Positions 20,656 through 30,348 are shown, numbered from the stretch's first letter. The stretch is DNA of 64,000 nt from Pseudomonas abietaniphila (GCF_039697315.1 NZ_CP155619.1:4340001-4404000); one strand, 5' to 3'. Numbers and translations: made by a program. The notes: generated by a model from the letters alone, not told the origin.

Positions 20656-21219
20656 TTATGGCCGAATCTCGATCATCGTGCCGTCTTTGACCAGATCCCA
20701 GACTTCGCGGATGTCGCTGTTCTTCATGGCGATGCAGCCATTGGTCCAGTCGAGCGTCTGGAAATACCACTCGGGGTAGTCCTCGCTGACCGGCGTGCCG
20801 TGGATCATGATCATGCTGCCCGGGTTCACACCCTCGCGGCGTGCGCGGGCGGAGTCGGAGATGTTGGGGTAGGAAATGTGCAGCGACAGGTTGTAGGCGT
20901 CGCTGGTCTTGCGGTAGTCCAGCCAGTAGAAACCTTCAGGCGTGCGTTGATCACCTTCCTGCAGTTTCGGCCCCTTGGGTGCCTTGCCCAGTGAGATGCG
21001 ATACGTTTTAAGCGCCTCGCCTTTGCTCATCAACTGCAGCTGATGCGCGGACTTGAGCACCAGAATCTTGTCGATGCTGCGCTCGGAGATGTCCTGCGTG
21101 TCCACGACCTTTCCGCCGATGAACTTCTGCTCACTCCCTTTAGGGACGATGGTCTGAGTGAACGCCGCCTGCGACAGCGGAACGAACGACAGACATAGAA
21201 CGGCAAGCAACACACGCAT
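20656..21219 (-). CDS. L,D-transpeptidase family protein (YkuD domain)
   Basis: 187 residues with a signal peptide (MRVLLAVLCLSFVPLSQA), so periplasmic. The YkuD catalytic block is present: IHGTPVSEDYPEWYFQ and then WTNGCIAMKNSDI with the Cys nucleophile. The size and spacing resemble the YafK/ErfK-small subgroup. Such enzymes make or cut 3-3 or lipoprotein cross-links in peptidoglycan; YafK homologues release Braun-type lipoprotein links. Which of these applies is not readable. Convergent to purL-yqfO and 49 bases upstream of the Nudix gene stop is its own start region. Confidence 0.88.
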   Translation of the reverse strand: MRVLLAVLCLSFVPLSQAAFTQTIVPKGSEQKFIGGKVVDTQDISERSIDKILVLKSAHQLQLMSKGEALKTYRISLGKAPKGPKLQEGDQRTPEGFYWLDYRKTSDAYNLSLHISYPNISDSARARREGVNPGSMIMIHGTPVSEDYPEWYFQTLDWTNGCIAMKNSDIREVWDLVKDGTMIEIRP

Positions 21220-21268
21220 TTACACGGTATCCCTGAAGCGCGCGCGGCAATCGCGCGTCGTCATCTGA

Positions 21269-21820
21269 TCAAGTGGTTTTAAGAGGGGGAGAGACAGAAA
21301 GGCAATCGGTATGCACCGGGAATTCTTGATGCCGCCGGTCGATAAAGAAGCATTCTAGGGTACGTCGAACCGTGTGGAAAGCCAGCTCTGACCATGGAAT
21401 GTCGGCTTCATCGAACAGCTTCACCTCAAGGCTTTCAACGCCTGCGGCGAAATCCGCGCTGGCCATGTTGGCCCGATAGAAGATGTGCACCTGACTGATG
21501 TGCGGCACATCGATCATTGCGTACAGGTGCAGGTCTTCCAGAAGGGCGCAGGCTTCCTCGACGGTTTCACGTCGGGCGGCCTGTTCCACGCTTTCGCCGT
21601 TCTCCATGAAGCCGGCCGGCAGCGTCCAGTAACCCAGGCGCGGTTCGATGGCGCGTCGGCACAGCAAGACCTTGTTGTCCCAGACCGGTAGCACGCCGGC
21701 GACAATATTCGGGTTCTGGTAATGAATCGTGTGGCAGTGTTCGCACACGTAGCGGGGGCGGCTGTCGCCCTCGGGAATGCGCTGGATAACCTGTTCGCCG
21801 CATTGGCTGCAGAATTTCAT
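21269..21820 (-). CDS. zinc-ribbon Nudix hydrolase
   Basis: 183 residues. An N-terminal zinc ribbon, CSQCGE and CEHCHT (four Cys, residues ~4-30), precedes a Nudix domain with LPAGFMENGESVEQAARRE then TVEEACAL. The Nudix box keeps the metal-binding REx2EE glutamates; the usual Gly near the end is Cys (EEAC), a pattern I believe is common in this zinc-ribbon subgroup. Substrate probably a nucleoside diphosphate derivative such as ADP-ribose or NADH, not determined. Divergent to the CoA pyrophosphatase-like gene. Confidence 0.88.
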   Translation of the reverse strand: MKFCSQCGEQVIQRIPEGDSRPRYVCEHCHTIHYQNPNIVAGVLPVWDNKVLLCRRAIEPRLGYWTLPAGFMENGESVEQAARRETVEEACALLEDLHLYAMIDVPHISQVHIFYRANMASADFAAGVESLEVKLFDEADIPWSELAFHTVRRTLECFFIDRRHQEFPVHTDCLSVSPPLKTT

Positions 21821-21977
21821 GATCGAATCGGGTTCCTGTCGTCAGCGGCTATCTTGGCGTGCGGCGCGGGTGGTCGGCAAGTGGCGTCTCGTGAACGACG
21901 GCCATTGTCCTGCAAGGGGTTGGGCACTTTCGCGCTTTGGTGCATGATGCCGGGTAGGCAACAGGACGAGAATTCCC

Positions 21978-22589
21978 ATGCTGGACGAGCTACTTGGCCG
22001 AATAAGCAGCCACACGCCGGGCACTCTGGAAACGGACAAACGCTTTCCCGAGGCGGCGGTGTTATTGCCCATCACCCGCAGTGCTGAACCTGAACTGGTC
22101 TTGACTCTGCGTGCCAGCAGTCTGTCGACGCATGGTGGCGAAGTGGCGTTTCCGGGCGGTCGGCGTGACCCGGAAGACCCGGACCTGATCTTCACGGCGC
22201 TGCGCGAGGCCGAAGAAGAAATCGGCCTGCCGCCTGGGCTGGTCGAGATCGTTGGCCCTCTCAGTCCGCTGATCTCCAAGCATGGGATCAAAGTCACGCC
22301 GTACGTGGGCGTGATCCCCGACTTCGTCGAATACCGTCCCAACGACGGCGAAATTGCCGCCGTGTTCAGTGTTCCGCTGGAGTTCTTCCGTCAGGATGCC
22401 CGCGAGCACACCCACCGCATCGACTATCAGGGCCGCAGTTGGTACGTGCCGAGTTACCGTTTCGGTGAGTACAAGATCTGGGGGCTGACGGCCATCATGA
22501 TCGTCGAGCTGATGAACGTGCTGTTCGACAGCAATATCAGCCTCAACCATCCGCCCAAGCGCTCGATCATTCACACCTTGAAGTCCTGA
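21978..22589 (+). CDS. CoA pyrophosphatase-like Nudix hydrolase (NudL/YeaB)
   Basis: 203 residues. The NuCoA motif is visible ([20 protein letters not shown]) running into the Nudix box [22 protein letters not shown] with IGL. The family splits coenzyme A into 3',5'-ADP and 4'-phosphopantetheine. First gene of a probable run with the carbonic-anhydrase-like gene and DUF1289 (gaps of 68 and -1 bases). Confidence 0.9.
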   Translation: MLDELLGRISSHTPGTLETDKRFPEAAVLLPITRSAEPELVLTLRASSLSTHGGEVAFPGGRRDPEDPDLIFTALREAEEEIGLPPGLVEIVGPLSPLISKHGIKVTPYVGVIPDFVEYRPNDGEIAAVFSVPLEFFRQDAREHTHRIDYQGRSWYVPSYRFGEYKIWGLTAIMIVELMNVLFDSNISLNHPPKRSIIHTLKS

Positions 22590-22657
22590 CCGTACCTTTT
22601 CATTCAACCGTGAGCCATGCGCTCGACCCACGGCCGCAGAGCCTTGAGGAAAACGAT

Positions 22658-23182
22658 ATGAAATTCCGCCTGGGGGATTCCCGCGTTGAAGCCCACCCGC
22701 AAAGCTGGATCGCACCGACCGCCACCGTGATCGGCAAGGTCAGGCTTCAAGCCAACGCTAGCGTCTGGTTCGGCGCCGTGCTGCGCGGGGATAACGAGTT
22801 GATCGACATCGGCGAGAACAGCAACGTGCAAGATGGCACGGTCATGCACACCGACATGGGGTCGCCGCTGACCATCGGCAAGAACGTGACCATCGGCCAC
22901 AACGTCATGCTGCATGGCTGCACCGTCGATGACAACACGCTCATCGGCATCAACTCGGTGATCCTCAACGGCGCGAAGATCGGCAAATACTGCATCATCG
23001 GCGCCAATTCGCTGATTGGCGAAGGCAAGGTGATTCCGGATGGCTCGCTGGTGATGGGGTCGCCGGGCAAGATCGTTCGCGAGTTGACCGACGCGCAGAA
23101 GAAAATGCTGGAGGCCAGCGCTGCGCATTACGTTCACAATGCACAGCGTTACGCACGCGATCTGGCGCCACAGGAAGACTGA
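22658..23182 (+). CDS. gamma-carbonic anhydrase-like hexapeptide-repeat protein
   Basis: 174 residues, left-handed beta-helix of the YrdA/PaaY/CaiE type. Hexapeptide turns run from about residue 12 to 140. The three zinc His are visible: His in VMHTDMG, and the pair in [15 protein letters not shown] at 22658 follows GAGGA. Many members have weak or no carbonic anhydrase activity, and some act as thioesterases, so the reaction is uncertain. Shares one base with the next gene (TGATG). Confidence 0.9.
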   Translation: MKFRLGDSRVEAHPQSWIAPTATVIGKVRLQANASVWFGAVLRGDNELIDIGENSNVQDGTVMHTDMGSPLTIGKNVTIGHNVMLHGCTVDDNTLIGINSVILNGAKIGKYCIIGANSLIGEGKVIPDGSLVMGSPGKIVRELTDAQKKMLEASAAHYVHNAQRYARDLAPQED

Positions 23183-23403
23183 TGTCCATCGACACTGCAC
23201 AACACGAGAAACCCGTTCGTTCGCCCTGCGTGAGCATCTGTGCACTGGACGAGGCCGATATCTGCGTCGGCTGCCAGCGTACCGTCGCCGAAATCACCGG
23301 CTGGAGTCGCATGAGCAACGACGAGCGGCGCGCGGTACTGGTGCTGTGCGACGACCGCGCCCGGGCCAGCGGGATGATGTTCTCGGTGCCCGGTTCGAGT
23401 TGA
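23182..23403 (+). CDS. DUF1289 small Cys-motif protein
   Basis: 73 residues. DUF1289 signature: SPCVSICALDEADICVGC then QRTVAEITGWSRMSNDERRA, with four Cys that could bind a metal. Overlaps the carbonic-anhydrase-like gene by one base (TGATG), so it is translated by coupling. Function unknown. Confidence 0.9.
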   Translation: MSIDTAQHEKPVRSPCVSICALDEADICVGCQRTVAEITGWSRMSNDERRAVLVLCDDRARASGMMFSVPGSS

Positions 23404-23454
23404 TCCTCGTGACCGGCTCACTCCCACAGTGAACCGGTGTTTGCTCATGCTCCG

Positions 23455-23472
23455 TGGCAAGGTCCCTTGCCA
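23455..23472. other. perfect 18-bp palindrome upstream of purT
   Basis: TGGCAAGGTCCCTTGCCA, an exact dyad with a two-base centre. It lies 152 bases before the purT ATG and about 50 bases after the DUF1289 stop. There is no T run, so it is not an ordinary terminator; an operator or a mRNA 3'-end stem are both possible. Confidence 0.4.
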
Positions 23473-23624
23473 AGAATAGGTGCCGGAACAGGGGCAATCA
23501 TCAGATCACCCGTCCGCCGTCACACCCCAATCCCCGGCCTTCGTGGTAAATTGCGCGCCTTTCTCCCCTGCGGTTGCTCGTCCATGGCGGGCTGCCCTCG
23601 ATATCTGCTCCACGAGGACCTGTG

Positions 23625-24806
23625 ATGACTCAAATCGGAACTCCACTGTCGCCGACCGCGACCCGCGTTTTGCTCTGCGGTTGCGGTGAGCTGGGCAAGG
23701 AAGTGGTGATCGAACTGCAACGTCTGGGCGTTGAAGTGATTGCCGTCGACCGTTATGCCAATGCTCCGGCCATGCAGGTCGCGCACCGCAGTCATGTGAT
23801 CAACATGCTCGACGGCGCTGCGTTGCGTGCCGTGATCGAGGCCGAGAAGCCGCATTACATCGTCCCGGAAATCGAAGCCATTGCCACTGCGACGCTGGTG
23901 GAACTGGAGTCCGAAGGCTTCACCGTGATCCCGACCGCGCGTGCCGCACAGCTGACTATGAACCGCGAAGGCATTCGCCGTCTGGCGGCTGAAGAGCTGG
24001 ACCTGCCGACCTCGCCGTATCACTTTGCCGACACCTTCGAAGACTACAAGAAGGCCGTCGAAGACCTGGGCTTCCCGTGCGTGGTCAAGCCGGTCATGAG
24101 CTCGTCAGGCAAGGGCCAGAGCCTGCTGAAAACCGATGCTGACGTTCAGAAGGCGTGGGATTACGCGCAGGAAGGCGGTCGTGCCGGCAAAGGCCGCGTG
24201 ATCATTGAAGGCTTCATCGACTTCGACTACGAAATCACCCTGCTGACCGTGCGTCACGTCGGCGGCACCACCTTCTGCGCGCCGGTCGGCCACCGTCAGG
24301 AGAAGGGCGACTATCAGGAATCCTGGCAGCCGCAAGCCATGAGCCCGATTGCGCTGGCAGAGTCCGAGCGCGTTGCCAAGGCCGTGACCGAAGCACTGGG
24401 CGGCCGCGGCCTGTTCGGCGTCGAGCTGTTCATCAAAGGCGATCAAGTCTGGTTCAGCGAAGTGTCCCCGCGTCCACACGACACCGGTCTGGTTACGCTG
24501 ATCTCTCAAGACCTCTCGCAGTTCGCACTGCACGCTCGCGCGATTCTGGGTCTGCCGATTCCGTTGATCCGCCAGTTCGGCCCGTCGGCCTCGGCGGTGA
24601 TCCTGGTGGATGGCAAGTCGACTCAGACCGCCTTCGCCAACCTGGAACAAGCCCTGAGCGAGCCAGACACCGCGCTGCGTCTGTTCGGCAAGCCGGAAGT
24701 CAACGGTCAGCGCCGCATGGGCGTTGCCCTGGCGCGTGACGAGTCGATCGAAGCGGCCCGCGCCAAAGCGACTCGCTCGTCGATAGCGGTCAAGGTTCAG
24801 CTGTAA
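23625..24806 (+). CDS. purT: formate-dependent phosphoribosylglycinamide formyltransferase
   Basis: 393 residues, full length for PurT. ATP-grasp enzyme that formylates GAR with free formate, an alternative to folate-dependent PurN. Seen: N-terminal Rossmann-like [20 protein letters not shown], the ATP-grasp loop [13 protein letters not shown] (about residue 155), the metal/ATP region FGVELFIKG and [18 protein letters not shown], and the C-terminal barrel. ATG at 23625 follows GAGG by eight bases. Its own terminator follows. Confidence 0.97.
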   Translation: MTQIGTPLSPTATRVLLCGCGELGKEVVIELQRLGVEVIAVDRYANAPAMQVAHRSHVINMLDGAALRAVIEAEKPHYIVPEIEAIATATLVELESEGFTVIPTARAAQLTMNREGIRRLAAEELDLPTSPYHFADTFEDYKKAVEDLGFPCVVKPVMSSSGKGQSLLKTDADVQKAWDYAQEGGRAGKGRVIIEGFIDFDYEITLLTVRHVGGTTFCAPVGHRQEKGDYQESWQPQAMSPIALAESERVAKAVTEALGGRGLFGVELFIKGDQVWFSEVSPRPHDTGLVTLISQDLSQFALHARAILGLPIPLIRQFGPSASAVILVDGKSTQTAFANLEQALSEPDTALRLFGKPEVNGQRRMGVALARDESIEAARAKATRSSIAVKVQL

Positions 24807-24823
24807 GCCTTACCCGCAATAAG

Positions 24824-24854
24824 AAAACGGCGCCCTCAGTGGCGCCGTTTTTGT
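24824..24854 (+). terminator. Rho-independent terminator after purT
   Basis: AAAACGGCGCC (24824-24834) pairs with GGCGCCGTTTTT (24841-24852) over a six-base loop, 17 bases after the purT stop. Confidence 0.92.
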
Positions 24855-24867
24855 GTGTTGCGATCCC

Positions 24868-25003
24868 TGTAGGAGCGTGGCTTGTCCCGCGATCTGCCGG
24901 GCACCGGCAGTAAGATCAGGCGACTTGGCGTCTCAGGCAAACCGCAATCGCAGGTTTTGCTGCCGGTGCCCGGCAGATCGCGGGACAAGCCACGCTCCTA
25001 CAG
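24868..25003. repeat. long perfect inverted repeat, GTAGGAGCGTGGCTTGTCCC family
   Basis: About 43 bases at each end are exact reverse complements: TGTAGGAGCGTGGCTTGTCC... continuing through CGCGATCTGCCGGGCACCGG. The centre is about 50 bases. The same outer arms recur at 58023 and as a single arm at 53394. It lies between purT and the convergent MHS transporter. Confidence 0.92.
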
Positions 25004-25011
25004 ATAACGCA

Positions 25012-26334
25012 TTACCTGATCGTGTCCAGATCCGCGTGGCGGGTTTCTTTCAGACACAGCACCGCGATGACGCTGATCAGTGCCGCTGCCGATACATAGC
25101 CGCCGACCCAGCTCAATCCACCCATTTCCACCAGTTGCTGCGCGAAGAACGGGGCGACGGAAGCGCCGACGATGCCACCGATGTTGTAGGCCGCCGACGC
25201 GCCGGTATAACGCACGCGCGTAGGAAACAGTTCCGGCAGCATCGCGCCCATCGGGGCGAAGGTCACGCCCATCAGGAACAGCTCGATCGACAGAAACAGC
25301 GTCACGGCCCAGGTCGTGCCGTGGGTCAGCAGCGGTTGCATCAGAAAACCCGACAGGATCGCCAGCACGCCACCGATGATCAGCACCGGCCTGCGCCCGA
25401 AACGGTCACTGGCCCACGCCGAAAGCGGGGTCGCCAGTGCCATGAACAGCACGGCAAAGCACAGCATGGCCAGGAACGATTCACGGCTGTAGCCCAGCGT
25501 CTTGACCCCGTAGCTCAGCGAGAACACGGTGGAGATGTAGAACAGCGCGTAACACACCACCATCGACGCCGCGCCCAACAGCATCGGCGCCCAGTATTGC
25601 GAGAACAATTCGGCAATCGGCATTTTCAGGCGTTCGTGGCGCGCGATGGCCTTGGCGAAGATCGGTGTTTCTTCCAGCTTCAGGCGCACGTACAAACCAA
25701 TCACGACCAGCACCGCGCTGAGCAGGAACGGAACGCGCCAGCCCCAGGAGCGAAATTGTTCGTCAGTCAGGGTCATGGCCAGCGTCAGAAACAGGCCGTT
25801 GGCCGCGAGGAAACCGATCGAAGGGCCGAGTTGCGGGAACATGCCGAACCAGGCGCGTTTGCCTTTTGGCGCGTTCTCGGTGGCGAGCAATGCGGCACCG
25901 CCCCATTCGCCACCCAGTCCGAGCCCTTGGCCAAAACGCAGGACGCACAGCAGGATCGGCGCCCATGAGCCTATGGCCTCATAGCCCGGCAGCACGCCGA
26001 TCAATGTGGTGCAGATGCCCATCAGCAGCAAAGAAGCGACCAGTGTCGATTTACGGCCGATGCGGTCGCCAAAATGGCCGAACAGCGCGGAGCCCAGCGG
26101 GCGCGCCAGAAAGGCGATACCGAAGGTCAGGAACGCCGACAGCATTTGTGCGGTGCTGGAGGTCTGCGGGAAGAACACCGGTCCGATCACCAGCGCGGCG
26201 GCGGTGGCATAGACGTAGAAGTCGTAGAATTCGATGGCGGTGCCGATGAAGCTCGCGGTGGCCACGCGGGCAGCGGAGTTGGCAGGACGTGCCTCGCGCT
26301 CTTCGCTTGGCTGATAGGTGGAAGTGCTGGTCAT
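25012..26334 (-). CDS. MFS transporter, metabolite:H+ symporter (MHS) family
   Basis: 440 residues with about 12 membrane spans. MHS marks: ASFIGTAIEFYDFYVYATAA at the first helix, ARPLGSALFGHFGDRIGRK (MFS loop motif, split here at 20), GLGLGGEWGGAALLATE, and ASDRFGRRPVLIIGG in the second half. The family (ProP, ShiA, KgtP, YhjE) takes up compatible solutes, shikimate or dicarboxylates; the substrate is not evident. ATG 26334 has AGGGA seven bases upstream and is preferred over 26355. Only one gene in its unit; the 290 bases upstream hold nothing I recognise. Confidence 0.9.
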   Translation of the reverse strand: MTSTSTYQPSEEREARPANSAARVATASFIGTAIEFYDFYVYATAAALVIGPVFFPQTSSTAQMLSAFLTFGIAFLARPLGSALFGHFGDRIGRKSTLVASLLLMGICTTLIGVLPGYEAIGSWAPILLCVLRFGQGLGLGGEWGGAALLATENAPKGKRAWFGMFPQLGPSIGFLAANGLFLTLAMTLTDEQFRSWGWRVPFLLSAVLVVIGLYVRLKLEETPIFAKAIARHERLKMPIAELFSQYWAPMLLGAASMVVCYALFYISTVFSLSYGVKTLGYSRESFLAMLCFAVLFMALATPLSAWASDRFGRRPVLIIGGVLAILSGFLMQPLLTHGTTWAVTLFLSIELFLMGVTFAPMGAMLPELFPTRVRYTGASAAYNIGGIVGASVAPFFAQQLVEMGGLSWVGGYVSAAALISVIAVLCLKETRHADLDTIR

Positions 26335-26627
26335 GCGGTTATCCCTGGCAGTCATCTTGCCTGTCAGCGAGAAACGAAAAATCGTACGCGCGCTGGGGCA
26401 ATCGTTAATTATTTTTGGGTACAGCGCTGAACAGACTAGCCCGGATGCGGGCGAAGGCGACTGGCTGCGCTCGGGATAGGAGCAAGCCAGGGTGTTGCAT
26501 GAAGACGTCAGGCTGAGTGACTGGCCGGATCGCGCTTTGTGCGGGTAGCACGCGGATCGGCGGGGCTGGGTAAGCGGCTCGATTATAGGAAGGGCGTCAG
26601 CGCGGAAACAAGTGTTTCAAACGCGCT

Positions 26628-27866
26628 TCAGATCACGTCTTTGGTGCGGGTGTTCTGCCACATGAGCACGCGAGTGACGCGGTTGTCCTCGGTTTCGAGG
26701 GTTTCCAGCCGATACGGGCCGATTTTCAGGCACACGGAACTGTCGGGAATGGTTTCCAGTGCTTCGGTGATCAGTCCGTTGAGGGTTTTCGGGCCGTCGG
26801 CCGGAAGGTGCCAGCTGAGGGTCTTGTTCAGGTCGCGAATCGAGGCCGCGCCATCCACCACCAGGCGCCCGTCGGGTTGCGGATGAATGTGCGGGTTGTC
26901 GAGGGATTGCTCGCTTTCGAATTCGCCGACGATCTCTTCGAGAATGTCTTCCAGGCTGACGATGCCCAGCACTTCTCCGTACTCGTCGACCACCACGCCC
27001 ATGCGTCGCTGCTGCTTGTGGAAATTCAGCAGTTGCAGCTGCAGCGGGGTGCTTTCCGGCACGAAGTAGGGTTCATAGCAGGCGGCTTTCAGCGCCTCTT
27101 TGGTCAATTCCCCGCGCGGCAGCAGATGGCTGATCATGCGGGTGTTGATCACGCCTTCAACCTGGTTGATGTCGTTGTGGTAGACCGGCAGACGGGTGTG
27201 GCGTGAAATGATCAGCTTGTCGGCGATCTCTTCGATGGTGTCATCCAGATTGATGCCGTCCACTTCGCTGCGCGGCACGAGGATGTCGTTGACGCTCATG
27301 CTGTCCAGCGCATGGATCCCTGAAATGATATGCGCCCGGCCGAACTGGCTTTCGTTGTCCTGATAGATCGTCGCCCCCATGTCGTCGTCATCGTCCGCAT
27401 CGTCCGGCCGGCGTTTTGACAGGAAAGGGCGCAGCAGCAGTTTGGCGATGTTCTTGTAGATCCAGGTCAGCGGGCGCAGCAGGCGGACGGGAATGCGCAG
27501 GACGTTGTTGCCCAGCAGCAGGATCGCCTCGGGGCGACGTGCGGCCAGTTTGCGTGGAATGAATTCGGTGACGATGACCAGCACGCTGGCCACTGCGAGC
27601 CAGGCAATCAGCGGGCCATGGAAATACCACTGACTGATGGCCAGCAGCGTTGCCAGTACGGTGATCAAGACCTTGAGCAGCGTGTTGCCCAGGATCAGGC
27701 TGTTGAGGTTGAACGCCAGCGTCGGTTTGGGCGGCTCGGACGAGCGCGGATTGACCGGGACGGCGCGCAGGTTGTGGTGAGCCGCTTCAACGGCGGTGAA
27801 CAGCGCCGACCACAAGGTGAGCAGGGCGAGCAGCGCAAGCATCGTGCCCGTGGGCAGGTTATCCAT
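26628..27866 (-). CDS. CorB/HlyC-CorC family membrane protein (CNNM + CBS)
   Basis: 412 residues. An N-terminal DUF21/CNNM membrane domain (about residues 1-140, three to four helices), an acidic linker DDADDDDD (about 155-162), a CBS pair (about 195-320, with HTRLPVYHNDINQVEGVI and VVVDEYGEVLGIVSLEDILEE split by other sequence), and a CorC/HlyC domain at the C terminus (PDGRLVVDGAASIRDLN). E. coli YfjD/CorB is the match; the family is tied to Mg2+/Co2+ efflux. The 12-base gap to ypjD indicates an operon. Confidence 0.93.
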   Translation of the reverse strand: MDNLPTGTMLALLALLTLWSALFTAVEAAHHNLRAVPVNPRSSEPPKPTLAFNLNSLILGNTLLKVLITVLATLLAISQWYFHGPLIAWLAVASVLVIVTEFIPRKLAARRPEAILLLGNNVLRIPVRLLRPLTWIYKNIAKLLLRPFLSKRRPDDADDDDDMGATIYQDNESQFGRAHIISGIHALDSMSVNDILVPRSEVDGINLDDTIEEIADKLIISRHTRLPVYHNDINQVEGVINTRMISHLLPRGELTKEALKAACYEPYFVPESTPLQLQLLNFHKQQRRMGVVVDEYGEVLGIVSLEDILEEIVGEFESEQSLDNPHIHPQPDGRLVVDGAASIRDLNKTLSWHLPADGPKTLNGLITEALETIPDSSVCLKIGPYRLETLETEDNRVTRVLMWQNTRTKDVI

Positions 27867-27878
27867 GATCGGCGCCCG

Positions 27879-28691
27879 TCAGATGTGCAGGATGTATTCG
27901 CGGACGAGCTTGCTGCCGAAATAGGCCAGCATCAACAGCAGAAAGCCGCCCAGGGTCCAGCGAATGGCTTTGTGGCCGCGCCAGCCCAGACGAGTGCGCC
28001 CCCACAACAGGACGCTGAACACGATCCACGCAAGGATCGACAGCAAGGTCTTGTGCACCAGATGCTGGGCAAACAGATTCTCGACGAACAGCCAGCCGGA
28101 AATCAGCGACATCGAGAGCAGGGTCCAGCCCGCCCACAGGAAGCCAAACAACAGGCTTTCCATGGTTTGCAGCGGCGGGAAATTCCGGATCAGGCCGGAA
28201 GGGTGTTTGTTTTTCAGCTGATGGTTCTGCAACAGGAGCAGCAGCGCCTGGAACACGGCGATGGTGAACATGCCATACGCCAGGATCGACAGCAGGATGT
28301 GCCCGATCAGGCCTTGCTCCGCGACGATCGGCTGCAGCGTGCCCGGCGGTGCGAACTGCGCCATCAGCGTGGTCAGGATACCCAGCGGGAACAACAGGAT
28401 CAGCAGGATTTCCACCGGAATGCGAATGCACGCCAGCATGGTCACGATGATCACCGCGACCGCAATCAGGCTGGCGGCGCTGAAGAAGTCCAGACCCAGG
28501 CCGATCGGGCGCACCAACTGGCCGAAAAGCGCACTGGCCTGACAGGCGACAGCCAGGGTGCCGATCAGGCACAGCAGCCATTTATCGGCCTTTTTGCCCT
28601 GACGCAGGCGAGTACCTTGATAGAGGGTCGCAGCGGCGTAGAGAACGGCGGCGGCGAGGCTGAATAGCAAACTCGGTGACAAGGGGAACAT
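27879..28691 (-). CDS. ypjD: cytochrome c assembly-like membrane protein YpjD
   Basis: 270 residues, about eight membrane helices, CcsA/CcmC-type fold (PF01578). Seen: LIGHILLSILAYGMFTIAVF and a second-half region with HLVHKTLLSILAWIVFSVLLW, whose His could hold haem. ATG at 28691 (MFPLSPSLL) has AGGA just upstream; the longer 28748 start would add a non-membrane tail. It precedes the corB-like gene and is divergent to ffh, the same neighbourhood as in E. coli. Its role in cytochrome assembly is not established; CorB-CorE linkage suggests metal homeostasis. Confidence 0.9.
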   Translation of the reverse strand: MFPLSPSLLFSLAAAVLYAAATLYQGTRLRQGKKADKWLLCLIGTLAVACQASALFGQLVRPIGLGLDFFSAASLIAVAVIIVTMLACIRIPVEILLILLFPLGILTTLMAQFAPPGTLQPIVAEQGLIGHILLSILAYGMFTIAVFQALLLLLQNHQLKNKHPSGLIRNFPPLQTMESLLFGFLWAGWTLLSMSLISGWLFVENLFAQHLVHKTLLSILAWIVFSVLLWGRTRLGWRGHKAIRWTLGGFLLLMLAYFGSKLVREYILHI

Positions 28692-28798
28692 AGATCCTGA
28701 TGGGCGTGCCCGAAAGCCGCTGAGTTTGGCATAGAACCGACAGTCCACGAAAGACCACAGAAGCAGACGTCGTGGTGTCCGTGCGCCAGACTCTTCGC

Positions 28799-28804
28799 TA
28801 TAAT
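28799..28804 (+). promoter_or_regulatory. -10 box of the ffh promoter
   Basis: An exact TATAAT 129 bases before the ffh ATG. The -35 position at the usual spacing reads TGTCCG, which is poor, so confidence is moderate. The ~130-base leader shows no clear structure. Confidence 0.45.
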
Positions 28805-28932
28805 CCGCGACCTGCTCAAGCCACAGGCTCGTCGAGCGCTGTTCCCTCTATATATGTGCACCACTTTTTGGCGCTGCACCGGGGAGCAGGGCCGCATCAA
28901 CTGGGGTTCATGACGAACTCAAAGGATCACGC

Positions 28933-30309
28933 ATGTTTGAAAATCTGACAGATCGTCTCTCGCAGACGCTGCGCCAGGTCACCGGCAAGGCCAAGCTGAC
29001 CGAGGACAACATCAAGGACACTCTGCGTGAAGTGCGTATGGCGCTGCTCGAAGCCGACGTCGCCTTGCCGGTGGTCAAAGACTTCGTCAACCGCATCAAG
29101 GAACGCGCCGTCGGCACCGAGGTGTCGCGCAGCCTGACCCCGGGCCAGGCCTTCGTGAAGATCGTCCAGGCCGAACTGGAAGAGATGATGGGGGCCGCCA
29201 ACGAAGAGCTGACCCTCAACGTCACGCCGCCAGCGGTCATCCTGATGGCGGGTTTGCAGGGTGCGGGTAAGACCACCACTGCGGGCAAGCTGGCGAAATT
29301 CCTCAAAGAGCGCAAAAAGAAAACCGTGATGGTGGTGTCGGCGGACGTGTATCGTCCTGCGGCCATCAAGCAGCTGGAAACCCTGGCCAACGACATCGGC
29401 GTGACATTCTTCCCGTCCGACATCAGCCAGAAGCCGGTGGCGATCGCCGAAGCCGCCATTAAAGAAGCCAAACTCAAGTTCATCGATGTCGTGATCCTCG
29501 ACACCGCCGGCCGTCTGCACATCGACGCCGAGATGATGGGCGAGATCCAGGCGCTGCACGCGGCGGTCAAGCCGGCTGAAACGCTGTTCGTGGTTGACGC
29601 CATGACCGGCCAGGACGCCGCCAACACCGCCAAGGCATTCGGCGACGCGCTGCCGCTGACCGGTGTGATCCTGACCAAGGTCGATGGTGACGCACGAGGC
29701 GGTGCTGCGCTGTCGGTTCGCGCCATCACCGGCAAGCCGATCAAGTTCATCGGTATGGGCGAGAAGAGCGATGCGCTGGAGCCTTTCCACCCTGACCGTA
29801 TTGCCTCGCGCATCCTTGGCATGGGTGACGTGCTCAGCCTGATCGAACAGGCCGAGCAGACCCTCGACAAGGAAAAGGCCGACAAACTGGCCAAAAAGCT
29901 GAAGAAAGGCAAAGGCTTCGATCTCGAAGACTTCCGCGATCAGCTGCAACAGATGAAAAACATGGGCGGCCTCGGTGGCCTCATGGACAAGCTGCCGACC
30001 ATGGGCGGCGTCAACCTGGCGCAGATGGGCAACGCCCAGAGCGCGGCAGAGAAACAGTTCAAGCAGATGGAAGCCATCATCAACTCCATGACCCCGGCCG
30101 AGCGCCGCGACCCTGAGCTGATCAGCGGTTCGCGCAAACGCCGTATAGCCATGGGCTCCGGCACTCAGGTGCAGGACATCGGGCGTCTGATCAAGCAGCA
30201 CAAGCAGATGCAGAAGATGATGAAAAAGTTTTCCACCAAAGGTGGCATGGCCAAAATGATGCGCGGCATGGGCGGAATGCTGCCCGGCGGTGGCATGCCC
30301 AAGATGTGA
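28933..30309 (+). CDS. ffh: signal recognition particle protein Ffh (SRP54 GTPase)
   Basis: 458 residues, full length. N domain (1-85), G domain with GLQGAGKTTTAGKLAKFLK (P-loop, about 105), DTAGRLHIDAEM, TKVDGDARGGAALS and GEKSDALEPFHPDR; C-terminal Met-rich M domain from about 325 with MKNMGGLGGLMDKLP and a tail of GMGGMLPGGGMPKM that binds signal sequences and 4.5S RNA. It targets nascent membrane proteins through FtsY. Followed by a weak terminator and the rpsP operon. Confidence 0.98.
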   Translation: MFENLTDRLSQTLRQVTGKAKLTEDNIKDTLREVRMALLEADVALPVVKDFVNRIKERAVGTEVSRSLTPGQAFVKIVQAELEEMMGAANEELTLNVTPPAVILMAGLQGAGKTTTAGKLAKFLKERKKKTVMVVSADVYRPAAIKQLETLANDIGVTFFPSDISQKPVAIAEAAIKEAKLKFIDVVILDTAGRLHIDAEMMGEIQALHAAVKPAETLFVVDAMTGQDAANTAKAFGDALPLTGVILTKVDGDARGGAALSVRAITGKPIKFIGMGEKSDALEPFHPDRIASRILGMGDVLSLIEQAEQTLDKEKADKLAKKLKKGKGFDLEDFRDQLQQMKNMGGLGGLMDKLPTMGGVNLAQMGNAQSAAEKQFKQMEAIINSMTPAERRDPELISGSRKRRIAMGSGTQVQDIGRLIKQHKQMQKMMKKFSTKGGMAKMMRGMGGMLPGGGMPKM

Positions 30310-30315
30310 TTTGCA

Positions 30316-30348
30316 CCGCGCGGGAGGCTCTTCCGCGCGTCCTTCTTT
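30316..30348 (+). terminator. probable terminator after ffh
   Basis: CGCGCGG (30317-30323) pairs with CCGCGCG (30333-30339) and is followed by TCCTTCTTT. Confidence 0.55.
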
